A stretch of 64,000 bases of DNA from Cordylochernes scorpioides (Eukaryota; Arthropoda; Arachnida; Pseudoscorpiones; Chernetidae), in contig CP092879.1 of NCBI GenBank assembly GCA_030710605.1, positions 44,831,151 to 44,895,150 of the forward strand, read 5' to 3'. The number at the start of each line of letters is the position of its first letter. The first letter of the stretch is position 1. The notes beneath the pieces are model-generated. The model had not been told where the DNA came from, ran no database searches, and worked only from the letters and a program-made list of their open reading frames with translations. Shown in pieces: positions 12,901-21,708 of this stretch. Both the position numbers and the translations under genes were made by a program.

Positions 12901-15900
12901 ATTTGAAGGTAAAAACCGAATTAAATGTTAACCAAAGGAGAAAAAGTCTTCTATTTTCAATTTTATATGCAGAGATTATTTTATATATAGAATATAGAAA
13001 AAATACCAATATAAATTTCTTGATGCGCTTGAAAAATAAGTTTGATACATACCTCCCCTCTAATTTTCACAAACCCTACACACGCGCACTGAACGGCATT
13101 AGAATAATAAAAATGTTTCATCAATATTTTAGGCTTTAAAATATGTGCTAAATAGTTGTTTATTAAAATTTTCTTCGTTCAAGATAATGTACCGTATCTT
13201 TATTCTGTGCAAAGCATTAGCCAGCTATGATATAGATTTTATGGATAGAAAGATGTGCTATTAAACGGAGAGAGATTCAAACGAGAATCTATCTACAGCG
13301 ATTTAGTAATGTCCACACAGCCCATATGCAAATAATAGTGTCGATTTAAATTTAGGCAGAACGTCGCTTGAGGACTCAAACATTCTGGAAAACCAAAGAC
13401 TGCATCTGACACTCTTAAAACAGAAATACACTAATGGACATAACTTAAGAAGGTGTACATTTTAGCATGTATATCGGGATTCAGACAATAACTCTGAAAG
13501 ATATTTGATACACAGTGAGCTTTATTGAAGACACACGAGATAACCAAGTGTGAACAAATTTGCGATATATAGTCGAAATTAGACTTTCCACTTCCTTAAT
13601 TTTGTCCATGAATGTATATGTTGGGGGTTATTGAAATAAATTGTTACCATTCATTACAAGTCCTATTATAAAATAAATAAAGCTTCCAGGTCTTAATTTC
13701 TTGTATAACTTTTTTATTTTCAAACTTTCGGACTTGTCAGTCTTTCAAAAGGAGTTTCACGTTAACAAATCAATAATAAATACTATTTTTATATTATTAT
13801 ACAAGTCATAGCAGATGCTGTTCATGTTTCTTAAGGCTTCTTAGCAAATATAATGAAAACGGAAAAAAACAAGCGACTGAGACTTCTATCTGCAGGAAAG
13901 ATGCTGATGCAGGACAATGCTAGACCTCACACAGATACAGTTACGATATTGCTTAGTTTGGATGGAAGTTTCTACCACATCCAACCTACTGTCTCGAATC
14001 AAGTCGCTGTGGCTACCACTTATTTGGGCCGTTGAAGATGATAATGTTAGGACGCCATATATATCGGATAATGGGATGAATGAATGAATTGGTTGCATTC
14101 ATAACCAAGATTTTTCTTTGAATTAAGTTTCAATCATACTGTTTGAAACATGTGATACTGTTAAGAACGATTTTATTTAATAAAATATATTTTCATATAC
14201 TTCTGTAATGTTATTAAACCTATTAACAGCACCAAATATAGCTATCTGTTTATGATAAAATTGTGAAAAACGTTTGAACATTTTTAAATTTACCTATAAT
14301 TTTTTTAAATTTCAGTTGTAAAAAAAAATTCACGCTGCGCGCGTATATTTGTGAAATTTATTGTAAGAAACAGTCCATGTTTTTATTAAGCCCGTTGAAG
14401 AGAGGGTTATCGTTTGAAAGCTTGCTTTAAAAAAAAAAAGAAACTCATTGTGAGAAAATATTTTTGTAGTTTTCAATAGCTCTCTGTGCTTCTCTGGACA
14501 GATTAACGATATAGAGCGTCATTTTGAACGAAATAATTTTGCATAAATATTTAATATCCGATAGACCTTCACTTTTAAAATAGAGATAAGATAATTATTG
14601 TTCTAATTCTGTTCTATGCATTTGCGAAGGGAATTTGGAAATTCTAGGTGCAATATATTAAAATTACTTCTTAACAAATATATGTAAAGTTGTCCTGGAA
14701 AATTCGCAATTGTTGAAATAGCTTATATTGCTATCTTTTCCTTTTAGATAACATCGAATTTCTCAATCACATTATCAACGTTCCAATGTTCTAGTAAACA
14801 AATCAGTTTGGGATAACCTGTAGACATTTTACAAACAGGAAGTTGTAAAATCTTGCATACCAAAGTCTTGTCTGCTATCCAATCAATGTTTTTTGCAAGA
14901 GCTATCGGAAAGTGATTGCCTGACCTTCATATGTCTGAGGTAATAATGATTTCCCCTTTTCTATCTAATTGGGAAGCGGATTGCATAAACGCTGGAGGCA
15001 AGGACAGCTTTCTGGAATACGGCGGGTAGAAAGATGGTTCTATATGAATGGATTCTAAAACCCTTCCTCTTCTTTAAAAGTGCATATACAATCTAAAATT
15101 CTCTTGAAAATCTTAATATAATTTGATGAGCATCAAAGTATATAATTGCATTAACATATCCGTCTGGGCTAAAAATGAGAATAATAAATAAAAACATATA
15201 ATGAAAATAAAATATTTCTATTAGATAATAAAAAGGCCTATATTGGTAAATAAATATTTTATTCAATCCAATATGTGCCTTTTTATTATATAACGATTCA
15301 AGTATGGATTGCTCAATTTTCAGAAATATCTCTATGTTTATCTTTATTTTCTGTCATTCAATATGTAAAACAAACGTCTATAGAACAAACAATAATCACC
15401 GATGGTATTTTGCGTTTAAATGTAACATATAAAACAGTATGAAAAAATAGTACAAATGTAACATTGTACTGGGATAAGGTGCATAAATTAAGAAAAAGGC
15501 ATCTCCTTATCGTGCAACTGAAAGTTGCTGATGGCTGGCGCCATCTATCGGAATAAATATCAACTATTCTCGTTGATTTTTAATTATTCCAGAATTTGCC
15601 AAATAACCATTCTTGATTAATCAAGAAAAGCTAACCACGGACGCGTTTCGGGCTGTTGGCCCTCATCAGCGTGGTGCAAGCTGTACCTCAACGACCAAAA
15701 ATTGGTCATTAAGGCATCCTGAAAAATCATGAAACGGGTAGTTAAGGCCAGAATTGCGTGAGGACGCTACACAATGTGAAAAAATAGTACAAATGTAACA
15801 TTGTACTGGGATAAGGTGCATAAATTAAGAAAAAGGCATCTCCTTATCGTGCAACTGAAAGTTGCTGATGGCTGGCGCCATCTATCGGAATAAATATCAA

Positions 15901-18900
15901 CTATTCTCGTTGATTTTTAATTATTCCAGAATTGGCCAAATACCCATTCTTGATTAATCAAGAAAATTATCCAAGAGAAATATCCCAGTACAATGTTACA
16001 TTTGTACTATTTTTTCACATTGTGTAGCGTCCTCACGCAATTCTGGCCTTAACTACCCGTTTCATGATTTTTCAGGATGCCTTAATGACCAATTTTTGGT
16101 CGTTGAGGTACAGCTTGCACCACGCTGATGAGGGCCAACAGCCCGAAACGCGTCCGTGGTTAGCTTTTCTTGATTAATCAAGAATGGGTATTTGGCCAAT
16201 TCTGGAATAATTAAAAATCAACGAGAATAGTTGATATTTATTCCGATAGATGGCGCCAGCCATCAGCAACTTTCAGTTGCACGATAAGGAGATGCCTTTT
16301 TCTTAATTTATGCACCTTATCCCAGTACAATGTTACATTTGTACTATTTTTTCACATTGTGTAGCGTCCTCACGCAATTCTGGCCTTAACTACCCGTTTC
16401 ATGATTTTTCAGGATGCCTTAATGACCAATTTTTGGTCGTTGAGGTACAGCTTGCACCACGCTGATGAGGGCCAACAGCCCGAAACGCGTCCGTGGTTAG
16501 CTTTTCTTGATTAATCAAGAATGGGTATTTGGCCAATTCTGGAATAATTAAAAATCAACGAGAATAGTTGATATTTATTCCGATAGATGGCGCCAGCCAT
16601 CAGCAACTTTCAGTTGCACGATAAGGAGATGCCTTTTTCTTAATTTATGCACCTTATCCCAGTACAATGTTAAATTTGTACTATTTTTCACATTGTGTAG
16701 CGTCCTCACGCAATTCTGGCCTTAACTACCCGTTTCATGATTTTTCAGGATGCCTTAATGACCAATTTTTGGTCGTTGAGGTACAGCTTGCACCACGCTG
16801 ATGAGGGCCAACAGCCCGAAACGCGTCCGTGGTTAGCTTTTCTTGATTAATCAAGAATGGGTATTTGGCCAATTCTGGAATAATTAAAAATCAACGAGAA
16901 TAGTTGATATTTATTCCGATAGATGGCGCCAGCCATCAGCAACTTTCAGTTGCACGATAAGGAGATGCCTTTTTCTTAATAAAACAGTATGTAGCTTTAA
17001 TTATAGGTACTTGAGTATGTTGAAGAACAGTTATGCCAGAAAGCTTGTGTGAATAATTACTGAAAAAAAAAACGCCTCCCCTAGGTCTACTCGTTTTAGC
17101 GTACAGTTTAATATATTAAAAACAAATAAGGTCAATCCTGACCACTAACAAGGGCGTTTTTTATGGAGTTTAATATATAGATAGAATATTTGCCGGAAGG
17201 GGGGATATTGATCTATAAAAATAAAGGTCACATTTGCCGTCAAAGCTATACGCCATCTATTGACTGTCGCCGCAAACTAGCGGCCTCGGGTTCGATGACA
17301 AAGCCACAACTCCAGTCTTGGTAAACCGAGAAGCGTCCACCTGAAGACCATGGTTTCAGTCTAATGGTCCTACTCAGTCTAAGGCGGACTTTATTCCATG
17401 AGATCCATATTAGACCATGATCTGTTGTAGTGGAAGAGGATGGTGAGAGAAGAATGACGTTATTGCGACCTGCATGAGTGGAGATTCCACTCCGAAACTG
17501 TGTTGGAACAGAAACCATGAGTTATTCATGGTAATCAAGACGATATTTTTAAATGATAGGAGGGGGGATACACTTTTATCTCTCCCCTTCTCTCTAAAAC
17601 TAATTAAAAAAAAACAATTATTTTATAAAAATTCTAAATTAACGAATTGAATTTCGTTAAACAGGATACAGATATACTTTATACATTTTTCTATTAAATT
17701 GATACAGTTCAGAAAAAAATAAAAATATATAACAATTAATTTTTAATTATTTTTATCTATGCACGATCGTGTCGTAATTTTTTCCAGTACATGTAGAGTA
17801 GAAAGAAGAGTTTAACAGTAGTCTGTCGCTCTATCTTCATACAGTTTTCACAAAGATGCCTCTCACATGCTCTATATCTGGCTTTTTGGCAGTCATATCA
17901 TTGAATTTTAAATATAAATGTCACCTCTCTGATATAAACTATATTCCAGTCTCTTTAAAGTTTTTTTTTTTTCATTTAGGCTGCAGTTGAAGATATTCAG
18001 AAGCCAGTTCTCTTCTATGGGGGGTAGATTTTTAATCATGATTCCATGTATATCATCAGGTCAAGAGAAAAACTCTTAAAAACACCTTCTGGAGATTTAG
18101 CAACCCACTGAAGACGCTGAGAACTATTTCAGAAAAGAATAATATAGCAATAGAACTCTATAATTTCTGATGATCAATTGTAAATAGATTTATACACAAA
18201 AGAGGAAGTGAGGAAAGTTTTAGAACAGATGTGTAAATCATTCCTTTTCAAACAAAGGCTCACGTTCACATGGGGAAAGGGAGAAAAATAAATACTGTAT
18301 TATTTTGTTGTTGTATGGCGAATCCATACAGGGCAATGGGCCCTAATAAAACCCTTTTTGTTGTTGTTTTGTTGTTGTTGTATATCATCAGGTCCACTTA
18401 CTTTGTTTATATTAATTATTTTTATTGCATCAGAGAGTTCTTTCTGGGTGAAAGGGCTATGGAGACTTGGTTTGGTACTCTTTTTTTTTTTGAGATTTTG
18501 AAATTTTGGGGTAAGTTTGAGATATTTTACTTATTTTCTTATCGGTGGCTGGGTTCATTTCAAGCTTATTGAATTTTGAAAAGTATTCTACAAAGGAATT
18601 AGCTTTCTCAATATCTGTTCTCATGATTCTGTGTTCTGTTTGGAATGTATTAGTATATTGTTTTGCTTATCCCTAGTACACGTGGTACAGGCCATTATAT
18701 TCATGATGGGTAGAAGTAGGCGACTGCTTTTACTGTAAGTGTACCACATGTCTACACATATGAAAAGCAGTTCGACTTTGTACTTACAAATGTGCTAGAG
18801 CCCCGTTTAGTTACCTGCACTCGCTGGTAAGGTTGGACTTTTGCAAGAATCGGGGGTCATTGGATCATTTTTTTAAATCAGAAAAAAGTGCCCAATGCGG

Positions 18901-20808
18901 GAATCGAACCCGAGTCGTAGCGGTCGAAAACCAACGGTTTAGACCATCCTTCCATCGACCCCCTTCTCACATGTATTATTAATATAAGTATATTAATTAA
19001 ACAAGTCAATAAGTCTCCGGAGATGAGTTTCTTTTTTCTTTTTATTGCCAACTCTAGCTTTCGCAGCCCTTCTACAGGAGTACAGATATATCACACCATT
19101 AGATCACTGTTATACTTTTATATATACATATGTTTTGGCCGGAATTTTTGCATATTGGAATTTATTGAGCTGAATATTATTTGCATATTACTTGTTGTTT
19201 ATTATATCTTGAGTGTTCAATTATTGGTTGAATTAGTATATGTGAATAGGTATATGAATGCTTGCTGTATCCAGATATACTTGTACATTCTGCTTTGAAT
19301 AATTGAGCATTAATGTCCAGGCTGTGTCACCGCTCTCAGCGCCGCCCCCACAGACGATGCTTGCTCGGACAAGATCCCCGACCTCTGTCTGAATGATGTA
19401 CTGATCATTGGGAACAGCGAATTGCAAATTCCTGGAGATGAAAGTGTCTTGGACAAGTTCTGCGAGTAAGTCTTCTTCACATTGACCTGCTATCTATATA
19501 TTGATGATATTTAGTCCAGTAATCATGTGAGTAATTAAAAATCATGCACACACACAACAAGAGTTGCGTTTGTACTCATGTTAGAGTCGGCAGCAAAGGC
19601 GTCTGCTTCCATGTTAGAAACGGCCTCAAAATATAGGAAAAGTCAGACTTTCACCAAAGTGTGCCTGGATCATAGTGCCATGATCAACGAAAGCTGCATC
19701 CCTGCACCCCAATCAATTGGAATTCGTGTAATCTTTACACAAGGGGATAAGAAACAACAACGACACACACAATTAAGACCTCTTTACGTTGACCCGCTAT
19801 GTATTAACAAGTTCTGCAAATAAATCTTCTTTATAATATAAAGCTGCTATCGAGCTGCTATATATTGACAAGTTTTATTCCAGTAAGAGCTATCTATACA
19901 TAATTCTGCTCCGATTGAAGAATTATATGCAATTAAGTTCCCTTACCTGCTATGTGTGTTAACAATTTCTGCATGTAAGTCTTCAGTACATTGGTCTGCT
20001 ATGCAATAAAGAGAGATGCAAATAAGAATTCGATATGTCGACCTGCTTTACATTGACAATTTCTGTAAATAAGGCTCGTATATGTGATTGAGTATGTTGA
20101 CAAATTTGCGATATACTGTCCTTATTTTTAAAAGTCCTCTTTGTAAGAAAGAAAGAGAGAGTTTCATTATTATTGTCATCTAATGGTTAGCAGGATAAAA
20201 CGAAAAATGATTTACACACCTTTTTTAAAATAAAATTAGGAATGGACAAAATTCATTTGGGCAGAACTCAGTTCAAACTGCATCATTCATCAGTATTAGA
20301 TACATACACTCATTAATAAAACTTGGGGAAGTCGAAAGTAGTTTATGTCGCCGATCTTTCATTTTTTTTAAAGAGACAGAGGAAATTTTGTTCACTCTTG
20401 GTTATCTTGTGTGTCTTCAATAAAGGTCACTGTGTATCAAATATATTTCATAGTTATTGTTTATATCCCGATATTCATTCTAAAAGGTACAACTTCCTTA
20501 AGTTTTGTCTCCATATGAGTGGTTTAAAAATGCTTACAATATAATATTATCAAAAAGCAATCTGTTATAGTAAATATATTACGAGCTTCTTTTATAGTGT
20601 TCTAATAAAAATCAATAAACTATCTAATTTCACTAGAGTTATGTTGACGTGTCCCGGGTGTATGACAGTATTGCCAAGACGAAAACCGAGCCCTGTGTCC
20701 GCGACCACATCAAGACTTGCCTGAAGTCCTTCCCCAAGCAAGTGGCGACCATCTTAGTGAACAGCGTCATCAAAGAGCTGGATCTTTGGTGTGGGGATGA
20801 GAAAGACA
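3895..20808 (+). CDS. Secreted cysteine-rich protein gene, duplicated 5' part (exons 1-3 only)
   Basis: Exons 3895-3931, 19321-19465 and 20639-20808 join in phases 1 and 2 to 117 codons plus one base, matching the first half of the complete gene in copy 2. Exon 3 differs from copy 2 only at synonymous sites (Thr ACG/ACA, Leu TTA/TTG). Exons 4 and 5 are absent before the gap at 21950 and in the minisatellite that follows. Three outcomes are possible: a dead 5' fragment; a short product reading through the exon-3 donor to a stop at 20982-20984; or splicing into copy-2 exons, since exon 3 ends in phase 1 and exon 2 starts in phase 1. The exons are clear; whether the copy is expressed is not. Confidence 0.75.
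4278..4595. repeat. Local direct duplication in intron 1
   Basis: A segment of about 125 bp at 4278-4405 is repeated at 4470-4595 with scattered changes. Both contain ATCAGTACATGAGCTG and GGTATCCTGGGCGTTTAGTT. It is also present in copy 2 at 28275-28590, so it predates the large duplication. The ORFs over it on both strands show no domain. Confidence 0.75.
4602..4766 (+). mobile_element. 5'-truncated SINE/LINE-tail retroposon with target-site duplication
   Basis: A 165-bp insert ends in TAATAAAAGCC followed by a TTG-rich tail. It is flanked by a 14-bp direct repeat AGATCATATAAATG (4588-4601 and 4767-4780). The same 3' end recurs at 18063-18380, where the element is longer. TSDs plus a simple tail indicate target-primed reverse transcription. 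The copy-2 counterpart is 28597-28761. Confidence 0.85.
4781..5330. other. Intron 1, nothing recognised
   Basis: AT-rich intronic DNA with no ORF, repeat structure or RNA gene that can be supported. The copy-2 counterpart is 28776-29306. Confidence 0.5.
5331..5625 (+). mobile_element. tRNA-derived SINE
   Basis: The first 75 bases look like a tRNA head: an A-box-like TAGGTCGGTGG, and a B-box-like GGCTCGATTCC near 5389-5399 where copies elsewhere have GGTTCGATTCC. They are followed by TTTTTT and an unrelated body of about 220 bp ending near CATGATCTGTACCACATGT. Four copies occur in the window: this one, 29307-29600, and two on the minus strand (18672-18966, 40471-40765). Confidence 0.75.
6157..6345 (+). 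repeat. Dispersed repeat family A (unclassified)
   Basis: This segment, with CTCATGGAATAAAGT, ACCATGGTCT, GTTGTGGCTTTGTCA and GTTTGCGGCGAC, recurs inverted at 17234-17410 and in halves at 7090-7200 (minus) and 7680-7780 (plus). Copy-2 counterparts lie near 30290-30485, 39034-39215, 31290-31390 and 31865-31980. It is non-coding and may be a non-autonomous retroelement. Confidence 0.6.
6810..6938. mobile_element. pogo-type MITE nested in a ribozyme-element relic
   Basis: Terminal inverted repeats GTTAAACCTGTCTATAGCGC and GCGCTATAGGCAGGTTTAAC flank a short core rich in TATAGCGCC. TA dinucleotides border both ends (6808-6809 and 6939-6940). In copy 2 the element starts with CAGTTAAACC, and the CAGT start with a TA duplication is typical of pogo. 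The copy-2 version (30965-31141) is about 48 bp longer inside. It sits in an older repeat whose uninterrupted form is seen at about 48970-49050. Confidence 0.75.
6975..7015 (-). ncRNA. Decayed hammerhead ribozyme (copy 1)
   Basis: On the minus strand this matches the 42-nt hammerhead found at 15634-15675. Stem II and its loop (GGGCCAACAGCCC) are intact, but the core reads CUGACAA instead of CUGAUGA. That changes U7 and the catalytic G8, and GAAA is also altered. It should be inactive. It marks a relative of the 337-bp retrozyme family. Confidence 0.7.
7970..8140 (+). repeat. MITE family M1 (truncated)
   Basis: Member of a MITE family of about 205 bp whose full copy at 52783-52988 has inverted ends CTCATGGACAAAACTTAAGG. 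This copy keeps the right end (CTTAAGTTTTGTCCATGAGT). The copy-2 counterpart is about 32172-32325. Confidence 0.75.
8805..8885 (-). repeat. LINE/SINE 3' tail fragment
   Basis: On the minus strand it ends ..CTTATTAAAGATTTTTGTTGTGTTGTTG-like, meaning a short A/T-rich end followed by a TTG-rich tail. A related sequence, TCTGTATAAGACCGGTGGTC, occurs at 12285-12330 on the same strand. It is probably the 3' end of a non-LTR retroposon. The copy-2 counterpart is about 32990-33065. Confidence 0.4.
9438..10307 (+). mobile_element. Helitron carrying a tRNA-Gly gene, copy-1 specific
   Basis: This 870-bp insertion is absent from copy 2, whose empty site is A33616^T33617. It begins TC and ends CTAG, with A before and T after: the A^T integration without target duplication known for Helitrons. 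A 3' hairpin (10277-10294, ACCCGG/CCGGGT) lies 9 nt before CTAG. It holds no Rep/helicase gene, so it is non-autonomous. Inside are a tRNA-Gly (9698-9768) and a second Helitron-like 5' end at 9806 (TCTATATTAATAAAATGG), implying a shorter 502-bp Helitron (9806-10307) extended at its 5' side. A 65-codon minus ORF (9877-10074) is a chance frame. Confidence 0.9.
9698..9768 (+). tRNA. tRNA-Gly(GCC), inside a Helitron, one T-stem mismatch
   Basis: A 71-nt cloverleaf with acceptor GCATCGG/CCGATGC, anticodon GCC at 9730-9732, B-box GGTTCGATTCC and a T run after the gene. It differs from the copy at 49258 by CAGGG instead of CCGGG in the T arm, which breaks one pair (A opposite G). The Pol III boxes look intact. 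It may be a slightly damaged, Helitron-transported copy. Confidence 0.85.
10308..11279. other. Intron 1, nothing recognised
   Basis: AT-rich; short ORFs show no domain. Copy 2 has an extra AGAGAGAGAGCATA-type insertion near 34074-34087. Confidence 0.5.
11280..11664. repeat. MITE-like element with inverted ends
   Basis: ATATATTGGATTGAATTAAA at the left and TTTATTTAATCCAATATATG at the right are near-perfect inverted complements of about 30 bp. The interior carries GATAAAGGTTGGCGTTCAGC (copy 2) beside the right arm, a motif shared with the palindrome at 43502-43765. The copy-2 counterpart is about 34600-34984. Confidence 0.6.
11669..11882. repeat. MITE with inverted ends of about 39 bp
   Basis: TGTAGAACGACATTTGAAAA.. 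at 11669 is the inverted complement, with few mismatches, of the segment ending ..TTTTCAAATATCGTTCTACA near 11880. The 214-bp element is non-coding. The copy-2 counterpart is about 34988-35202. Confidence 0.7.
12285..12440 (-). repeat. Non-LTR retroposon 3' fragment (probable)
   Basis: A GC-richer island on the minus strand ends TCTGTATAAGACCGGTGGTC followed by TTTATAAAG. It shares that terminal block with the fragment at 8805-8885. No reverse-transcriptase motif is visible. The copy-2 counterpart is about 35610-35760. Confidence 0.35.
12441..13428. other. Intron 1, nothing coding recognised
   Basis: A 114-codon ORF (12795-13139, and 36115-36459 in copy 2) is preserved in both copies. It has an AT-driven composition (Asn, Ile, Lys rich) and no domain, so it is not called. 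A hammerhead-like relic motif lies near 12671-12704 (see findings). Confidence 0.5.
13429..13615. repeat. MITE family M1
   Basis: Both ends are present: CACTAATGGACATAACTTAA at the left and CTTCCTTAATTTTGTCCATG at the right. The core ACACGAGATAACCAAGTGTG is shared with the other family members. Confidence 0.8.
13850..14035 (+). pseudogene. mariner transposase fragment
   Basis: The frame starting at 13853 encodes GKMLMQDNARPHT, the second-aspartate signature of mariner transposases, with about 30 poorly matching residues after it. The first and third catalytic blocks are missing, and no inverted repeats were found. It is a small relic, also present at 37171-37353. Confidence 0.7.
14040..15428. 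other. Intron 1, nothing coding recognised
   Basis: AT-rich. A short inverted repeat, AAAAAGGCCTATATTGG and CCAATATGTGCCTTTTT, lies at 15230-15287. Copy 2 (37400-38778) differs by an (AT)n run and small indels. Confidence 0.5.
15634..15675 (-). ncRNA. Hammerhead ribozyme (minus-strand unit)
   Basis: Read on the minus strand: stem I ACCACG/CGUGGU, core CUGAUGA, stem II GGGC-CAACA-GCCC, GAAA, then stem III ACGCGU and cleavage triplet GUC followed by CGUGG. All conserved core bases are present. Stem III is a palindrome with only a 2-nt loop, the minimal type expected to cut best as a dimer. Confidence 0.9.
16119..16160 (+). ncRNA. Hammerhead ribozyme 1 of the plus array
   Basis: CUGAUGA at 16125-16131, stem II 16132-16135 with 16141-16144, GAAA 16145-16148 and GUC 16152-16154. 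Predicted cleavage is after C16154. Stem I pairs 16119-16124 with 16155-16160 without mismatch. Confidence 0.92.
16456..16497 (+). ncRNA. Hammerhead ribozyme 2 of the plus array
   Basis: Identical core to the first, exactly 337 nt downstream, with CUGAUGA at 16462-16468 and predicted cleavage after 16491. Two such sites in one transcript would release a 337-nt monomer RNA. Confidence 0.92.
16792..16833 (+). ncRNA. Hammerhead ribozyme 3 of the plus array
   Basis: Same 42-nt motif, 336 nt after the second because of a one-base loss in the T run of this unit. CUGAUGA is at 16798-16804 and predicted cleavage is after 16827. Confidence 0.92.
17234..17410 (-). repeat. Dispersed repeat family A, inverted copy
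   Basis: Reverse-complement match to 6157-6345, sharing TGACAAAGCCACAAC and ACCATGGTTTCAG. A 90-codon minus-strand ORF across it (17246-17518) has no recognisable domain and is probably chance. The copy-2 counterpart is about 39034-39215. Confidence 0.6.
17520..18048. other. Intron 1, nothing recognised
   Basis: AT-rich DNA without supportable features. The copy-2 counterpart is 39320-39847. Confidence 0.5.
18063..18380 (+). mobile_element. SINE/LINE-tail retroposon, longer copy, with target-site duplication
   Basis: A 318-bp insert between TATATCATCAGGTC direct repeats (18049-18062 and 18381-18394). The 3' half matches the 165-bp element at 4602 and ends with CCCTAATAAAACCC and a TTGTTG tail. 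The extra 5' part may be the 3' end of a parent LINE; no RT motif can be read. A 100-codon ORF over its end is chance. The copy-2 counterpart is about 39862-40180. Confidence 0.85.
18672..18966 (-). mobile_element. tRNA-derived SINE
   Basis: Minus-strand copy of the SINE at 5331. The tRNA-like head lies at about 18889-18966 with B-box GGTTCGATTCC, and the body extends left to the CATGATGGGTAGAAG end. It retains a better B-box than the copy at 5331. Confidence 0.8.
19321..19465 (+). CDS. Exon 2, copy 1
   Basis: The acceptor ATGTCCAG precedes 19321 and the donor GTAAGT follows 19465. The exon enters in phase 1, completes the signal peptide (GCVTALSA), and then encodes a first module C-x7-C-x24-C ending LDKFC. 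An alternative acceptor at CCCCCACAG (19351-19353) is also in phase, but it would remove the end of the signal peptide. Confidence 0.85.
20306..20522. repeat. MITE family M1
   Basis: Ends CACTCATTAATAAAACTTGG and TTCCTTAAGTTTTGTCTCCA around the common core GTCTTCAATAAAGGTCA. It sits in intron 2, about 115 bp before exon 3. The copy-2 counterpart is 42091-42307. Confidence 0.8.
20639..20808 (+). CDS. Exon 3, copy 1
   Basis: The acceptor CACTAGAG lies before 20639 (phase 2) and the donor GTAAGT follows 20808 (phase 1). It encodes a second module C-x7-C-x23-C, with EPC, KTC and LWC at the three cysteines. The frame stays open past the donor to a TAA at 20982-20984, inside a dispersed repeat. 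Confidence 0.85.
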
Positions 20809-20914
20809 GTAAGTTGGGGTTCCCATCTTCAGAAGCAATGATCCTGCATCCTCAACATGCTCAAGAGAATTTACTAGAAAACTCTTGGTCCTCCATAAAA
20901 CGTCCACACTTTTA

Positions 20915-21050
20915 TATTACACACATTAGTGGAGGATTCACCATTGATGAGCCAGGCCCTCCCATTAATTTTTCATTGCAGTAAGGACAGTAGAAAATTG
21001 TTCAATTTTTAAAAGAATCATAAGCGTCTATAATAGTTTCGAATTCTCGT
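20915..21050 (+). repeat. Dispersed repeat family B
   Basis: GATGAGCCAGGCCCTCCCAT..TTCATTGCAGTAAGGACAGTAG recurs inverted at 48620-48780, and both arms occur in the foldback element at 63705-63993. It lies just after exon 3 and supplies the stop codon of a read-through frame. The copy-2 counterpart is about 42706-42841. Confidence 0.65.
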
Positions 21051-21082
21051 AACAGATGGCTTGCTAATGTATCATATTATAT

Positions 21083-21277
21083 ACACTCATGAACTAAATT
21101 TAGTGGAAAGTCTTTAATGTATATGTCCTTTTAAGGAGATAGAGCCCATTCTGTTCACACTTTATTATCACATGTGTCTTCAATAACTTTCTATCAAATA
21201 TCTTTCAGAGTTATTGTCTGAATTCTGATTATACATGCTAAAAGGTACAACTTTCTTAAGATGTGTCCATGACTGTA
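21083..21277. repeat. MITE family M1
   Basis: Ends ACACTCATGAACTAAATTTA and TTTCTTAAGATGTGTCCATG around the family core. The copy-2 counterpart is 42874-43068. Confidence 0.75.
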
Positions 21278-21708
21278 TATCCTATCTTATTTTATCTTAT
21301 AATATTGTAGCAAAGTATTTATCATATTTTATGTACAGATTATAAATTTTGATATTTATATTATTCATATTTTGCTACTCTCTGGAAACTTCCCTCATTG
21401 CTTAACTTGTATCTTATAAATGTTGATTTGTGTTTGCGCCTTAAATATATTGATGTCAGTCTGAAATCTGTCTTCCCTAATCTATCCAGCATCTCCACCA
21501 AAGGTAACGTAGAAAATTAGGAAAGACAAATTAAGGATGACACAGAAATTCATTTAAGGCTCAAACACAAATCAACATTTATAAGATATAAGATATAAGC
21601 AATAAGGGAAGTTTCCAGAGTAACAAAATATAAATAATATAAATATGAAAATTAATAATCTCCTCATAAAATATAATGAATACTTTGCTACAATATCATT
21701 TATTTAAT

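Larger units (their letters stand above)
15441..16980. mobile_element. Retrozyme-like array of 337-bp hammerhead units, head-to-tail and inverted
   Basis: A 1540-bp insertion missing from copy 2 (intact site AAAACAGTAT at 38780-38789). It is flanked by ATAAAACAGTAT (15429-15440 and up to 16990), a 10-12-bp target duplication. It consists of about 1.56 units on the minus strand (15441-15777 full; 15778-15965 partial), an 18-bp spacer, then nearly three units on the plus strand starting at 15984, 16321 and 16658. Each full unit has one hammerhead ribozyme and no ORF. Tandem non-coding units with hammerheads match animal retrozymes and the LTR-like ends of Penelope elements; the assignment is inference from architecture. 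Enzymes must come from elsewhere. Confidence 0.9.

Noticed and set aside
12795..13139. 114-codon ORF preserved in both duplicate copies (also 36115-36459)
   Set aside because: Composition follows the AT-rich DNA, no domain or splice context is seen, and preservation is expected because the copies are nearly identical here.
17246..17518. 90-codon minus-strand ORF, also at 39046-39318
   Set aside because: It lies on dispersed repeat family A, has no domain, and is kept in copy 2 only through recent duplication.
18889..18966. Minus-strand tRNA gene
   Set aside because: It has a good B-box but no complete cloverleaf or acceptor stem and occurs as four SINE copies with a shared body, so it is a tRNA-derived SINE head.
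19351..19465. Alternative exon 2 start after CCCCCACAG
   Set aside because: In phase, but it leaves a 12-residue hydrophobic start without a normal signal-peptide end. The upstream acceptor gives a textbook signal peptide.
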